A stretch of 64,000 nucleotides of DNA from Leuconostoc litchii (GCF_008107645.1 NZ_SDGY01000001.1:511955-575954), one strand, 5' to 3'. Counted from the first letter of the stretch, positions 15,200 through 24,144 are shown. The notes: generated by a model not told the origin, from the letters alone. Translations and numbers: made by a program.

Positions 15200-15935
15200 G
15201 ATTCTCCTCCTCATTTTCAAACAAAATAGACGATAGATCGCCACTAAATGCGGAGGTGATATTTTCTTTTGTAAAAACTGCTGACGTTGCCCCATAAGCA
15301 GCGATCCCTCTATTAACAATTACCAATTTATCAAAATATGTTGTAACTTTATTCAAATCATGATGAACAACAATAATTGTTTTGCCCATGTCACGCCATT
15401 GCTTTAATATTCTCATAATATCGGCTTCTGACTTCATGTCAATGCCCACAAAAGGTTCATCTAAAATAATCACATCAGCATTTTGAACAATTGCGCGTGC
15501 CACAAAGACACGTTGTAATTGGCCACCAGACAATTCGCCAATTTGCCGTTGACTAAATTCTGATAACTTAACATCAGATAATGCTTTCGTCACTAATTTT
15601 TTTTCTTTTATATCAGGAATATTAAATAAGCCCAAATTAGGATAAGTTCCTGTGAGAACTGTGTCAAAAACATTGATCGGAAAACTCAAGTCTAAATTAG
15701 CCCGTTGTTCAACGTAGGCTATTTTTTTCAATTGCTGTTCAATTGGCTTACCATGCATTGTCACAATACCGTTTTGCTTATTGATCAAACCCAAAATGCC
15801 CTTAATCATAGTTGATTTTCCTGCGCCGTTTGGACCAATAATGCCAGTAATTGCATTAGGCTCAAATTGAACTGATAGGTTCGTGAAAATTGGTTGTCTA
15901 TCATAGACAACCGTCATGTCGCGGACTTTAATCAT
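15192..15935 (-). CDS. metal ABC transporter ATP-binding protein
   Basis: A 247-residue ABC ATPase with Walker A GPNGAGKST, signature LSGGQLQR, Walker B VIILDEP and the H-loop VHHDL. It powers the adjacent Mn-type importer. The start is ATG at 15935 with AGGAG upstream; a longer frame to 16022 has no binding site. It is the first gene of a three-gene operon (ATPase, permease, binding protein) preceded by an unusually long leader region of about 200 bases. Confidence 0.92.
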   Translation of the reverse strand: MIKVRDMTVVYDRQPIFTNLSVQFEPNAITGIIGPNGAGKSTMIKGILGLINKQNGIVTMHGKPIEQQLKKIAYVEQRANLDLSFPINVFDTVLTGTYPNLGLFNIPDIKEKKLVTKALSDVKLSEFSQRQIGELSGGQLQRVFVARAIVQNADVIILDEPFVGIDMKSEADIMRILKQWRDMGKTIIVVHHDLNKVTTYFDKLVIVNRGIAAYGATSAVFTKENITSAFSGDLSSILFENEEENHV

Positions 15936-16149
15936 AAATACTCTCCTAATGTTCGTCGCATTAAAATCGAGTGTAATTTTTAAAAATTGAATTGTTCTCA
16001 GCCAAAACTTTCGTGCACGCAAAAAAGGCGCGTTTAAAACCTACAGTTGAAATAAGTGCGTCGTAACATTCTTTATTTTTGAATTGATGAACTATCAACT
16101 GGCCGCTTCTTGGCTGACACAGCTAGTTGATAATTCTCAATACAACTGT
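15936..16149 (-). promoter_or_regulatory. long structured 5' leader of the metal ABC operon
   Basis: Between the predicted promoter and the ATPase start are about 200 transcribed bases that encode no obvious gene. On the minus strand, ATCAACT near 16130 pairs with AGTTGAT near 16098, enclosing an inner GCTG/CAGC hairpin. Further down, a CGCGC/GCGTG hairpin with a T-rich loop lies near 16020-16040. A possible 11-codon ORF (MLRRTYFNCRF) is present. None of these matches a metal riboswitch I know. Confidence 0.4.
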
Positions 16150-16178
16150 ATTGTATCATGCTTATTTAAAATAAGCCA
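16150..16178 (-). promoter_or_regulatory. candidate promoter and operator of the metal ABC operon
   Basis: TACAAT (16150-16155, minus strand) is a good -10 box. Immediately upstream is the inverted repeat GCTTATTTAAAATAAGC (16160-16176), eight bases per arm, which occupies the spacer and part of the -35. A weak -35 covered by a perfect inverted repeat suggests a regulator site. It does not match the MntR or AdcR boxes I know. Confidence 0.5.
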
Positions 16179-16266
16179 CAAATTACATTCGTACTATGTT
16201 GAATTAAATAACAAATAAAACATAGGTTCTACGCGTCATTGGTAACTTTGATTAATGTGATTACGT

Positions 16267-17211
16267 TCAAAGTCGATTCTTATTACCTCTATAAATACCT
16301 AACATAATAATAAATACACCAAGTAAGGTCACTACGTTTGGCATTTTATGTCCTAAAATAATAATACCCAATACAATTGAAAATACTATTTCCATTGCCT
16401 GCGTTGACTCAACATTTGCTAGCTGTTGCATATTATTCATCACTAATGAAGTTGCATGAAAAAATAAACCGGTAGCAATAACACCAGAAAACAGACCAAC
16501 CAGCAATGTGTTTTGAACTTGACTAAGGGAGGGCCCCCCATTTCTAACATAAACTACCACCGACAAACCTAACCAAGTTGGATATGTGCACACTAGCATA
16601 CCAAATAAACGTTCAAAACCATTCAATATAAAACTTACTGGCATTACTATACGATTCCCTACTGGATAACTGATTGCAGCAATCACCATCATTAACAAAG
16701 CTACTCCAAAATGTGCGATACTCCCTGAACGAAAAAAGTAATTAGCAACAGTTAACGCAACACCAATTAATATCAACAGTAGCCACGGTAAAATTGACAA
16801 AGGTATTCTCTGCCGTGACATAGTACTGTTCTTCGTACTAATAACAGGTGCAATTAACACACCTAATACAATAGTAATTTGCCAGACACTGGCTGTTAGC
16901 CAACCAGGAAACACATCATTTGCAAAACATAGTGGTATGTAAAATAACACAAAACATAAATGACTGCCAATGAACCAGTGAACTTTATTGCTGTTAATAA
17001 CTTGTATAACATGTTTAATAGCAATACTTCCCTTAAATAATACACTCATGATTAACAATAACGGCATCATCCATAGATATCTTAAAATAGCTGACCAAAT
17101 CCATATACCACTACTAGTCGACATTAATTCATTAAGAACAAAAGTTAGGGAAAAGAAAAAAGCTGATAAAATGCCAATGAAGCTAGGCTTTTTCAATAGT
17201 TTATGAAACAA
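16267..17211 (-). CDS. EamA/EmrE-like 10-helix membrane transporter
   Basis: A 314-residue protein with about ten hydrophobic helices that resembles the putative multidrug-resistance efflux family related to EamA/DMT transporters. The N-terminus is MFHKLLKKPSFIGILSAFFFSLTF in outline and the C-terminus is short and basic. It follows the XRE-cupin regulator gene by 15 bases on the same strand, so the two are co-transcribed. Regulator and exporter pairs of this kind often respond to an exported compound. The substrate is unknown. Confidence 0.72.
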   Translation of the reverse strand: MFHKLLKKPSFIGILSAFFFSLTFVLNELMSTSSGIWIWSAILRYLWMMPLLLIMSVLFKGSIAIKHVIQVINSNKVHWFIGSHLCFVLFYIPLCFANDVFPGWLTASVWQITIVLGVLIAPVISTKNSTMSRQRIPLSILPWLLLILIGVALTVANYFFRSGSIAHFGVALLMMVIAAISYPVGNRIVMPVSFILNGFERLFGMLVCTYPTWLGLSVVVYVRNGGPSLSQVQNTLLVGLFSGVIATGLFFHATSLVMNNMQQLANVESTQAMEIVFSIVLGIIILGHKMPNVVTLLGVFIIMLGIYRGNKNRL

Positions 17212-17226
17212 GATAACACCCTCACT

Positions 17227-17781
17227 TTACAAGTTGTTTTTATACAGCATAATGCAATAAAATGTACAATCTTTTTCTGTACTATTCACATACTGATGCT
17301 CCACCTGTGCATTAAACTTAGCTAATTCTCCAGCTTTGATTTGATATTTTACATGATCAATAATAACTGTTAATTGCCCTTCAGTAACAATTAGCATCTC
17401 AATAGTATTATTAATGTGTGGCGATGCTTTTCTTTTAGACTGATTTTTTAGTGAAATTTTAAAAGTTTCAAAATTATCATTTACAGATGAGCTGAAGGTC
17501 GTTTGAATTCGTACTTTCTGATTTTCAGTATCAATGGTCTGTAATTGACCATCTGTAATCAATTCAAAGTCAACAGAGCTTTTTGAAAAAAAATAATTTA
17601 TAGGAATTCCTAAACCATTAGATATTTTCCAAAGATTATCAATTGAAGGTGAACTTTTACCAACTTCAATATTATGTAATGTTGGCTTACTAACATTTGT
17701 TGCTTCTGCCACGTTATCTAGTGTTAAATTTCTTTCTACGCGGACTTTTTTTAAGTTTTCACCGACTAATTTTCCAATCAT
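17227..17781 (-). CDS. XRE-family regulator with cupin domain
   Basis: A 184-residue two-domain protein. Residues about 5-60 form an HTH_3 domain (VGENLKKVRVERNLTLDNVAEATNVSKPTLHNIEVG). Residues about 105-180 form a small cupin barrel with ending HQYVNSTEKDCTFYCIM, a likely ligand-binding fold. The start chosen is ATG at 17781, which has AGAAGGA at proper distance; an upstream in-frame start has none. It lies first in an operon with the EamA-like transporter and has a strong promoter. It probably senses a small molecule handled by that transporter. Confidence 0.85.
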   Translation of the reverse strand: MIGKLVGENLKKVRVERNLTLDNVAEATNVSKPTLHNIEVGKSSPSIDNLWKISNGLGIPINYFFSKSSVDFELITDGQLQTIDTENQKVRIQTTFSSSVNDNFETFKISLKNQSKRKASPHINNTIEMLIVTEGQLTVIIDHVKYQIKAGELAKFNAQVEHQYVNSTEKDCTFYCIMLYKNNL

Positions 17782-17826
17782 AAGTATCCTTCTGTTCATT
17801 TTATTAAATTAAATTCAATATAATGA

Positions 17827-17855
17827 ATTATATACAACAATTAAATTGATTGCAA
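17827..17855 (-). promoter_or_regulatory. promoter of the XRE-cupin/EamA operon
   Basis: Minus-strand TTGCAA (17850-17855), a 17-base spacer and TATAAT (17827-17832). Immediately downstream is the inverted repeat ATTCA-N6-TGAAT, which could be an autoregulatory site. Confidence 0.72.
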
Positions 17856-17997
17856 GAATTTGTCCAAGTTTACTAAATTTTTCGATGATTCATAATATCT
17901 CTAAATAGTAGTGAGCATATTATTTGCTTGTAAAGAAAAAAATTTATATGATGGTTTTGTTTAATTTTAAAAAAAAATAATTACTGAGAGAGCAAAA

Positions 17998-18615
17998 ATG
18001 GAACATTTAGATTACAATCAACAACAATATTGGGGTATTGATTCCCAAACACCTTATCAATCACCCATTAAAATCAAAAAATCCGAAACTTCAAATAAAA
18101 AACATCAAGCAATAAAAATTAATTTTGATAGCCCAATATTATATGAAGATCGCCCTGTTGGTGAACAATTTTTGCTTCAAGGATCTATGCTATTTGAAGA
18201 TAAATTATGGCAACTAGAACGTTTTCATTTTCATGATGGTGCTGAACATTTAATTGATGGTCTTCGTCATGACATGGAAATGCATTTTGTTTTTCATTAT
18301 GAAGAAAAAATTTTAGTGGTTGCGCTCTTCGGTAATGTCAATCCAAGTTCAGAAATAAATATTGCAGCATTATTCAATGAACAAACAGACATGTCATTTT
18401 TGAATCATTTACTACCAGAAAAATCAAACTATTTTAGCTATTTAGGTACCTTAACTACACCTCCATTAGGCGAAAACATTCGTTGGATTATCTTAGAAAA
18501 CGCAATTGACGTCAGTAATACAGATGTGAATACTCTCCACGAGCATTATCCAAATAATTATCGCGATATTCAACCATTAAATAGTCGCATTATCGATTAT
18601 TTTATTGTTGATTAA
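17998..18615 (+). CDS. alpha-class carbonic anhydrase, no signal peptide
   Basis: A 205-residue protein with the hallmarks of alpha carbonic anhydrase: WGI near the N-terminus, QSPIKI, zinc ligands His77 and His79 in FHFHDGAEH and His96 in MEMHFVFH, then GTLTTPPLGENIRWIIL and the C-terminal NYRDIQPLNSR. It interconverts CO2 and bicarbonate. Bacterial members are usually exported, but here no signal peptide is present, so a cytoplasmic location is inferred. It is a single gene divergent from the XRE operon. The ATG is preceded by GAGAG. Confidence 0.92.
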   Translation: MEHLDYNQQQYWGIDSQTPYQSPIKIKKSETSNKKHQAIKINFDSPILYEDRPVGEQFLLQGSMLFEDKLWQLERFHFHDGAEHLIDGLRHDMEMHFVFHYEEKILVVALFGNVNPSSEINIAALFNEQTDMSFLNHLLPEKSNYFSYLGTLTTPPLGENIRWIILENAIDVSNTDVNTLHEHYPNNYRDIQPLNSRIIDYFIVD

Positions 18616-18773
18616 AAATACTAGAGGTTTGAATCTTATAAAAGCTGGCAAGAATATAATATGCGAGATAGCAGCATCATTTATTTTGCAAAAATCCACA
18701 CGTAGTCAATTAGATACTACTTTGTTAATTGCTAATACCGCTATTTTTGTGATTATTCTAAAATTAAAAACAA

Positions 18774-18811
18774 AAAAAGTAGTAACTATACAAGAATAGT
18801 TACTACTTTTT
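18774..18811. terminator. terminator before the NADP oxidoreductase gene end
   Basis: Perfect hairpin: AAAAAGTAGTAACTAT and its complement around a six-base loop, with A and T runs on both sides. It can end both the carbonic anhydrase and the convergent oxidoreductase transcripts. The 160 bases between the carbonic anhydrase and this hairpin hold no convincing gene. Confidence 0.9.
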
Positions 18812-18818
18812 GCGAATG

Positions 18819-19385
18819 CTATTCAATAACAGCGAATCCGCCGGTCCAACCAATTTGTTCACTAGCTGCCAAACTCATTTGTAAGAATCCTGTCGCCTCT
18901 AATTCACGAGCTCGTTTTAAAGGACCAGCATTCAAAACATTTAATGAACTGCCTGCTAAAGCTTCTGTCAATAACTTTTTTCCTTCATCAGCGCCAGCAA
19001 CAAGAACCGTTGTTGTTTGATTACCCACTCTTCCAGTTTGTAAGGTTGCAGCAAAGTTAGTGTTAAAAGCTTTTAAAACAATAGCATCAGAAAGTTTTTC
19101 CTGTAGTTCTTCTGCTGCTGAACTATCTGCCGGAACAACAAGTTCACTCCAAGTTTTAAAATTCAAAGGATTCGTAATATCAACGACAACCTTACCTTTG
19201 AATAATTCCTTATATTCTTCAGCAATATTCTCCAAAGCAGAATACGGAACTGCCAAAACAACTAAGTCACCTATATGAGTGGCTTTACTAGATGAAGTAA
19301 TATAATTGACATCATTTCCAGCCTTATCAAAATTTTGACCAATCGCCTGACCCATATTTCCTTTGCCAAAAATTGTTACTTGCAT
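18819..19385 (-). CDS. F420-dependent-type NADP oxidoreductase
   Basis: A 188-residue protein with an N-terminal Rossmann motif (VTIFGKGNMGQAIGQNF), then VVLAVPYSALE and VVDITNPLN. This is the pattern of the NADPH-dependent F420 reductase-like family, related to the N-terminal domain of P5C reductase. Lactic acid bacteria lack F420, so the true substrate is probably another small molecule. The start at 19385 (MQVTIFGKG) is preferred because it begins exactly at the fold and has GAGG upstream. It appears to be a single-gene unit. Confidence 0.8.
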   Translation of the reverse strand: MQVTIFGKGNMGQAIGQNFDKAGNDVNYITSSSKATHIGDLVVLAVPYSALENIAEEYKELFKGKVVVDITNPLNFKTWSELVVPADSSAAEELQEKLSDAIVLKAFNTNFAATLQTGRVGNQTTTVLVAGADEGKKLLTEALAGSSLNVLNAGPLKRARELEATGFLQMSLAASEQIGWTGGFAVIE

Positions 19386-19561
19386 TATGATATTCCTCAC
19401 TTTCATTTTACTTACTATCATAACTATAGTACATTTAGAAACTAAAAAACAAGAAGTTGTTTAAAGTAACCTATAAATTAACTAGTCGTTTTAAAATACT
19501 TTAATGTAACAAAAATACCAGTATAGCAATAGTCCTGTAGTCCAATATTTTCAATTTATCT

Positions 19562-20911
19562 TTAACTTTGTGCTTGCGTTTTCCCCTGTTCGTCATTATA
19601 CAATTTAGTATCGTATATTTTTATAAAAGGTAGATAAATGATGAATGCGATAACGACACAACCGATAGCAAGAACGGCTGCTTTCCAATCCACCGTACTA
19701 ATGAAAGCACCAATCCCTGCTGGCGATGGCCAAGGTGCTTGGATAACGATGGGGCGAATGATATGAAAATGAATCGCAGCATACGCAACCGATGCTGTAG
19801 CCATAGGTGCCAAGAAAAACGGAATAGCTAGATAAGGATTATAAACAATCGGTAATCCAAAAATCAATGGTTCATTAATATTGAAAAATGAAGGTACAAT
19901 CGATGCTCTTCCTAAGACTTTAAGTTGCTCTGAACGTGCTAATAATGTAATGAATATGCACAATCCTAATGTTGCTCCTGATCCACCTAAGATGGCAAAT
20001 GAATTATTAAATTCACCAGCAAATGGGATATTCGCTCCATTTGAATTAGCCACCATATTAGCAAGAAAAATAGGTGTGATAAATGCCGATATAATGTTAG
20101 CACCATGAATACCCACAATCCATAAAGCATGAATGAGGAATTCAATTATCATTATACCTATCCAAGTACTTGTCATACTAGTAACAAAGCTAAATGGTAT
20201 TGCGATCATTTTAAAAATATCTGTGCCTAATAATACCAATGCACCGTTGATTGCTAATACAACAAAAGCAATAACAAATGTTGGAATCAATGCTGTAAAA
20301 GAGCGTGAAACTCCTTCTGGAACGGCCTCAGGCATTTTAATCGTCCAATTATGCTTAACACAGAATGTGTATAACCATACCGCCAAAATAGCCATGATAA
20401 TAGCGGTAAAAATGCCACTAGTTCCAATTCTATCAATAGTACTCGTCATTCGGAAACCATTAATAACTTTTTCATCCTTGGTAATGCTATTCAGTAAAAC
20501 AATTTTACCCCCTTTCATTACTAATTCAGGCAAACACATGAAAAATGCGAATAATGATAAGAACGCACCATTTAATGGAGCAACTTTCAAGTTATCTTCT
20601 GTTTGAATAATACGGGTAAGCTCAAAGCCGATTGCTAGACTGAAGTAAACTGCTAGAATACCCATTGTTGCCGTGTTGGCAATCATGTATAAATCACTAA
20701 ATTTGAAAAATGTTGCATCAAAAAAATTATTCAAAAATGGAAATACTGTGGGCAATATATTCAAAACTAATATCATTGATCCTACAATTGTAAATGGAAT
20801 TGAAGCCATACCAGCAGCCATGATTGCTCTCACGATTCTATATTGTGCAACTTTAGTCATGGGCTTCAATAGTATTTTTTGTAGAAAATTAAACAAGGGT
20901 CCATTTTCCAT
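19562..20911 (-). CDS. PTS cellobiose-type EIIC permease
   Basis: A roughly 449-residue membrane protein of the Lac/Cel PTS EIIC family. Visible are NFLQKILLKPMTKVAQYRIVRAIMAAGM at the N-terminus, the GGSGATLGLCI loop, and NINEPLIFGLPIVYNP, the sugar-binding NEP motif. It forms the channel for phosphorylating import of cellobiose or a related beta-glucoside. The start chosen is ATG at 20911 with AAAGGAG upstream; a longer frame would place that site inside the gene. It is the last gene of the operon and starts seven bases after a small membrane-protein gene. EIIA, EIIB, regulator and GH1 enzyme are upstream in the same operon. Confidence 0.88.
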   Translation of the reverse strand: MENGPLFNFLQKILLKPMTKVAQYRIVRAIMAAGMASIPFTIVGSMILVLNILPTVFPFLNNFFDATFFKFSDLYMIANTATMGILAVYFSLAIGFELTRIIQTEDNLKVAPLNGAFLSLFAFFMCLPELVMKGGKIVLLNSITKDEKVINGFRMTSTIDRIGTSGIFTAIIMAILAVWLYTFCVKHNWTIKMPEAVPEGVSRSFTALIPTFVIAFVVLAINGALVLLGTDIFKMIAIPFSFVTSMTSTWIGIMIIEFLIHALWIVGIHGANIISAFITPIFLANMVANSNGANIPFAGEFNNSFAILGGSGATLGLCIFITLLARSEQLKVLGRASIVPSFFNINEPLIFGLPIVYNPYLAIPFFLAPMATASVAYAAIHFHIIRPIVIQAPWPSPAGIGAFISTVDWKAAVLAIGCVVIAFIIYLPFIKIYDTKLYNDEQGKTQAQS

Positions 20912-20918
20912 AACTATT

Positions 20919-21467
20919 TCATCTCCTTTTCTCTCCAATAACGTCTTGATATTTTAATAATCTCACATAATATTTATCACTGTTGCTTGCAATTAAAGTT
21001 ATTCTCTTATTAACAATTATAAGTATCACTAATCCAATGAAGAGCAAAATTGATAAAATTAATCGATTGCTCTTGGTGTCATTGATAAAACGAAATAATA
21101 GTGTAAATAGTGACGTTGGTGTACTAATTATTAATAACATATTTACTAACAACTGTATCCTAAAAAACATTTTGGAGTAAACCAGTTGATTAGTATGCTG
21201 TCCGAATAACTTAATTTGTTCAATAACTGTTAACGAAATAATGACCATCAACCCCACCGGTAAAAAAACTATAGGCGTATTTTTCATGATCAAAGCCCAA
21301 TACAAATTGACAAATAAAAATAAAGCCGTTACATATCGTATTAACATAAAGCGATTATACTGCATGCTTTTTAGACTCATGTCTTTACGATTATTTTCTA
21401 TTGCGCTTTGTAACTGCTTATCGTCATCCAGTATCTGTTTCTGTTTGTGTATCGTTGCTGTTTTCAA
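20919..21467 (-). CDS. membrane protein of unknown function within the cellobiose PTS operon
   Basis: A 182-residue protein with a Lys/Asp/Gln-rich N-terminal stretch of about 40 residues followed by four hydrophobic helices in two pairs. I recognise no family. The start is read as TTG at 21467 because AGGAGG lies nine bases upstream; the ATG at 21485 is too close to it. The gene overlaps the last 44 bases of the EIIA gene in another frame and ends seven bases before the EIIC gene, so it is coupled to both. It may assist the EIIC or sense the membrane, but this is a guess. Confidence 0.7.
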   Translation of the reverse strand: MKTATIHKQKQILDDDKQLQSAIENNRKDMSLKSMQYNRFMLIRYVTALFLFVNLYWALIMKNTPIVFLPVGLMVIISLTVIEQIKLFGQHTNQLVYSKMFFRIQLLVNMLLIISTPTSLFTLLFRFINDTKSNRLILSILLFIGLVILIIVNKRITLIASNSDKYYVRLLKYQDVIGEKRR

Positions 21468-21783
21468 TATTTTGTACCTCCTCATAAAGATGCTGCATCT
21501 CAATAGCCATCTCTCTCAAAGTCATTGTTGTCATTAAATGATCTTGTGCATGAACTAAAATGACTTCCATATCGATTTTATTGCCACTAGCATAGTCTTT
21601 TAATAATTGCGATTGAGCCTTATGTGCCAGTAATAACTCATCATTTGATATTTTCAAATCTTCATTAGATTTAATAAAATTACGTTTTCGCATCTCATCA
21701 AATGCCTGGTGAACCAGTGTTCGTGCATTACCACTATGCAAAATAATTTCAAATGCTACTACTTGAATTTCCTCTGAATTCAT
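21424..21783 (-). CDS. PTS lactose/cellobiose-type EIIA
   Basis: A 119-residue all-helical protein of the Lac-type EIIA family. The phosphorylated His is in VHAQDHLMTTMTLREMA (about residue 76-81), and the N-terminal EEIQVVAFEIILHSGNAR is typical. It accepts phosphate from HPr and passes it to the EIIB in the same operon. It overlaps the stop of the regulator gene by four bases (ATGA). Its ribosome binding site is AGAAGGAGG. Confidence 0.92.
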   Translation of the reverse strand: MNSEEIQVVAFEIILHSGNARTLVHQAFDEMRKRNFIKSNEDLKISNDELLLAHKAQSQLLKDYASGNKIDMEVILVHAQDHLMTTMTLREMAIEMQHLYEEVQNIENSNDTQTETDTG

Positions 21784-23780
21784 GCAGATGTACCTCCTTC
21801 TATCATTGATAAAAACGTATCTCTAAATTCTGAAAAACTTTTTGATATAATTAAATCGTTTTGCTTCTCTACATCTTCTGTTAACCGTACAATTGCTTGT
21901 GTTGTTTCGGTAAGGCCTCTATTATTCCAATAAGATGGTGATAATAAGAAAACAAACTTTATATTGGGATATTCTTCAGACCATTTTAATCCTTTAGGTG
22001 TAATACCAATAGCAATTTTAGGCACATGGCTCATTGGTATTGCTGGATGTGGTACGACAATAGTATCACTAAATGTAATTGCACTTAGTGCCTCTCTTTG
22101 ATTGATTTGTTTCAGTAACTCATCCTGAAAATCTTGAGTTTCTTCAGAACTAATCTTTTCAATTAATTCTTTTAATACCGTATTTTTATTCGTAGGTGTA
22201 TGCCATATTTTAAATCTGGAGTCACTTGCAAATTGATCAAAATAGTTAAAAGTTGGTTTAGTATCAATTTCTCTATCGGTGATGAATTTTTTCTGTTTGG
22301 CATGCATTCGCTGATTATCTAGGTATTGATTTAGTTTCTGAACGTCTGTCTCTGTTAAAAATACGCTCACTTGAATCACAGGAACCTTAAAAACCTGCGT
22401 AGAAAGATCAATAGTACTAATGATTAAGTCAATGTTATTTAAAATACTATCATCAATTTCATAATATCCCTTGATATCAACAATATTTAAGTACTTACTG
22501 AATTCCTTTTCAAGACGATTATTTAGTAACTGCGCAGAACCATAACCTGTTGCACAAATAATTAGGGTTCTAGGTTTGTTAAGGTTTTTATACTTTTCCA
22601 CTGTGGCCAGTAAATGAAGCACCAAATATGCAATTTCATCATCATTAATATCAAATTGAGATAGATACGAAGACCATTTAATATACCGTTTGGTATCTGT
22701 AAAATAGTTTGAATAGTTTGTTTTTATCTCCTTTAACAATGGATTTTTTAATTGAATACCATTTTCAAGGCGCACAATCATGGGCTTCAGATGCTCTATC
22801 AAATTTTTTTCAAGATCGTAATCTTTACTAACAGGATAGGCACTTTCTAATTCAATTTGTTCTAATACATGTTCAACTTCATGTTGTAGAGTGCCATCGT
22901 CTGTTAGTTTGCCAGTTTTACCGTGCGCTAATAGTTGAATTGTTAAATAAGCAACTTCACTCTCAGGAACTTTAACATCTAGGCTATTTTCAATACGAGT
23001 AAATATTTTTTCAGATACCTCGTAAAAGGTACGCTGTTCATAACTAGTGTTCAATACTACTGGTTGCAAGATAAAACCACTATCTAGGCGTTCAATACTT
23101 AAGGCAATATATAAAACAATATTTTGTATTGTAAAATCAGTGAGATAAATACCTGATTCACGACACTCGTCAAGGACGATAATAGTCAGTTGATCAAAAC
23201 TTATTGTTTTGAAAAATGATTTATTCTTCATGTAATGTTGTAAAGAATGCTCACTATGACTAAAAAAGTAATCTAAAATAAAATGACGTCGATCACGCTC
23301 TAACCCGCTAATGAAAATACCTGTATTAGCCTTGCTTTCGATGGTAATTCTGTATGGTAGTAATTCTTTTCGAATTACTGCCAAGTCCTTAGATAGAGAC
23401 GATCTTGTCACAAATAATCGATCAGCTAAATCATCAACTCTAATTTTTTTATTTTCAATGATCAGCTTGTTCAATATATACTTTTGACGATCAGCTATAT
23501 TACTACTATGATCTTTATTTGTATGTTCTTGTAGTAATGAACAATGTTTATTCAAAAACAAATCAAACGTCACTGGATGCAAGATTTGTAATCGATATCC
23601 TACACTAGGCTTCGATTCAATCCTGGCACCTTGATTTTCTAATTGTTCTTTTAACACTTTAATATAACTACGAATAGATCTAGGTGTTAATGACAAAATG
23701 GTAGATAATTCTTTACTAGTCACAAAACGATCTGGATTGTCCGCTAAATAAATAAGTAAATCTTGCTCTTTTTGTTTCAT
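21780..23780 (-). CDS. PRD-containing PTS transcriptional regulator (LicR/CelR-type activator)
   Basis: A 666-residue multidomain activator. It has two N-terminal HTH domains (about 1-60 and 90-145), two PTS regulation domains (about 180-390), an EIIB-like domain with LIICATGYGSAQLL near 405-420, and a C-terminal EIIA-type domain with VVPHPAIPMSHVPK containing the phosphorylatable His. Such proteins activate their operon when the PTS is taking up sugar. It sits between EIIB and EIIA genes of the operon it should control. A palindrome upstream of the first gene, TTTCCG-N8-CGGAAA, is a candidate binding site. Confidence 0.9.
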   Translation of the reverse strand: MKQKEQDLLIYLADNPDRFVTSKELSTILSLTPRSIRSYIKVLKEQLENQGARIESKPSVGYRLQILHPVTFDLFLNKHCSLLQEHTNKDHSSNIADRQKYILNKLIIENKKIRVDDLADRLFVTRSSLSKDLAVIRKELLPYRITIESKANTGIFISGLERDRRHFILDYFFSHSEHSLQHYMKNKSFFKTISFDQLTIIVLDECRESGIYLTDFTIQNIVLYIALSIERLDSGFILQPVVLNTSYEQRTFYEVSEKIFTRIENSLDVKVPESEVAYLTIQLLAHGKTGKLTDDGTLQHEVEHVLEQIELESAYPVSKDYDLEKNLIEHLKPMIVRLENGIQLKNPLLKEIKTNYSNYFTDTKRYIKWSSYLSQFDINDDEIAYLVLHLLATVEKYKNLNKPRTLIICATGYGSAQLLNNRLEKEFSKYLNIVDIKGYYEIDDSILNNIDLIISTIDLSTQVFKVPVIQVSVFLTETDVQKLNQYLDNQRMHAKQKKFITDREIDTKPTFNYFDQFASDSRFKIWHTPTNKNTVLKELIEKISSEETQDFQDELLKQINQREALSAITFSDTIVVPHPAIPMSHVPKIAIGITPKGLKWSEEYPNIKFVFLLSPSYWNNRGLTETTQAIVRLTEDVEKQNDLIISKSFSEFRDTFLSMIEGGTSA

Positions 23781-23815
23781 TATCTAACCTCACAGCACCT
23801 CAATCTCAGCAACTT

Positions 23816-24130
23816 TTAAATATTGTCCTGAACTAAATTCGCCATACCTTCAATTCCTGTTGGAATCGGAATGTAAGCCTTAAATGGAATAGAAACTACT
23901 GGTCGTCCTACTTCTTCCCCAATTTTCTTAAATCCATCAAGATACATTGTTGTTTGTGGGCTAATTAAATATAAGTCAAAATTGCGACTACGAATAGCTT
24001 CTTCTCCTTCAGTTGCAGTAATAGCATCCACTTCAATGTCTATATCTTTATTTTTAAAATAATCTGTTGTCTTTTTAGCCATCATTGATGATGACATACC
24101 TGCTGCACAGATAATCAACGCTTTTTTCAT
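23816..24130 (-). CDS. PTS cellobiose-type EIIB
   Basis: A 104-residue cytosolic protein of the Lac/Cel EIIB family. The phosphorylated Cys is in LIICAAGMSSSMMAKK (Cys8), and the later LISPQTTMYLDGFKKIGEEVGRPV is typical. It transfers phosphate from EIIA to the sugar carried by EIIC. It lies 14 bases after the GH1 gene, with AGAAGGAG upstream of ATG. Confidence 0.93.
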   Translation of the reverse strand: MKKALIICAAGMSSSMMAKKTTDYFKNKDIDIEVDAITATEGEEAIRSRNFDLYLISPQTTMYLDGFKKIGEEVGRPVVSIPFKAYIPIPTGIEGMANLVQDNI

Positions 24131-24144
24131 GGTGTTTCTCCTTC

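Noticed and set aside
15990-16075. Leader peptide MLRRTYFNCRF with a following T-run as an attenuator of the metal operon
   Set aside because: No hairpin pairs directly before the T-run and the codons have no link to metal transport; kept only as a remark.
18605-18799. Plus-strand ORF of 64 codons after the carbonic anhydrase gene
   Set aside because: It overlaps the end of the carbonic anhydrase gene, has no ribosome binding site and runs into the terminator hairpin, so it looks like chance.
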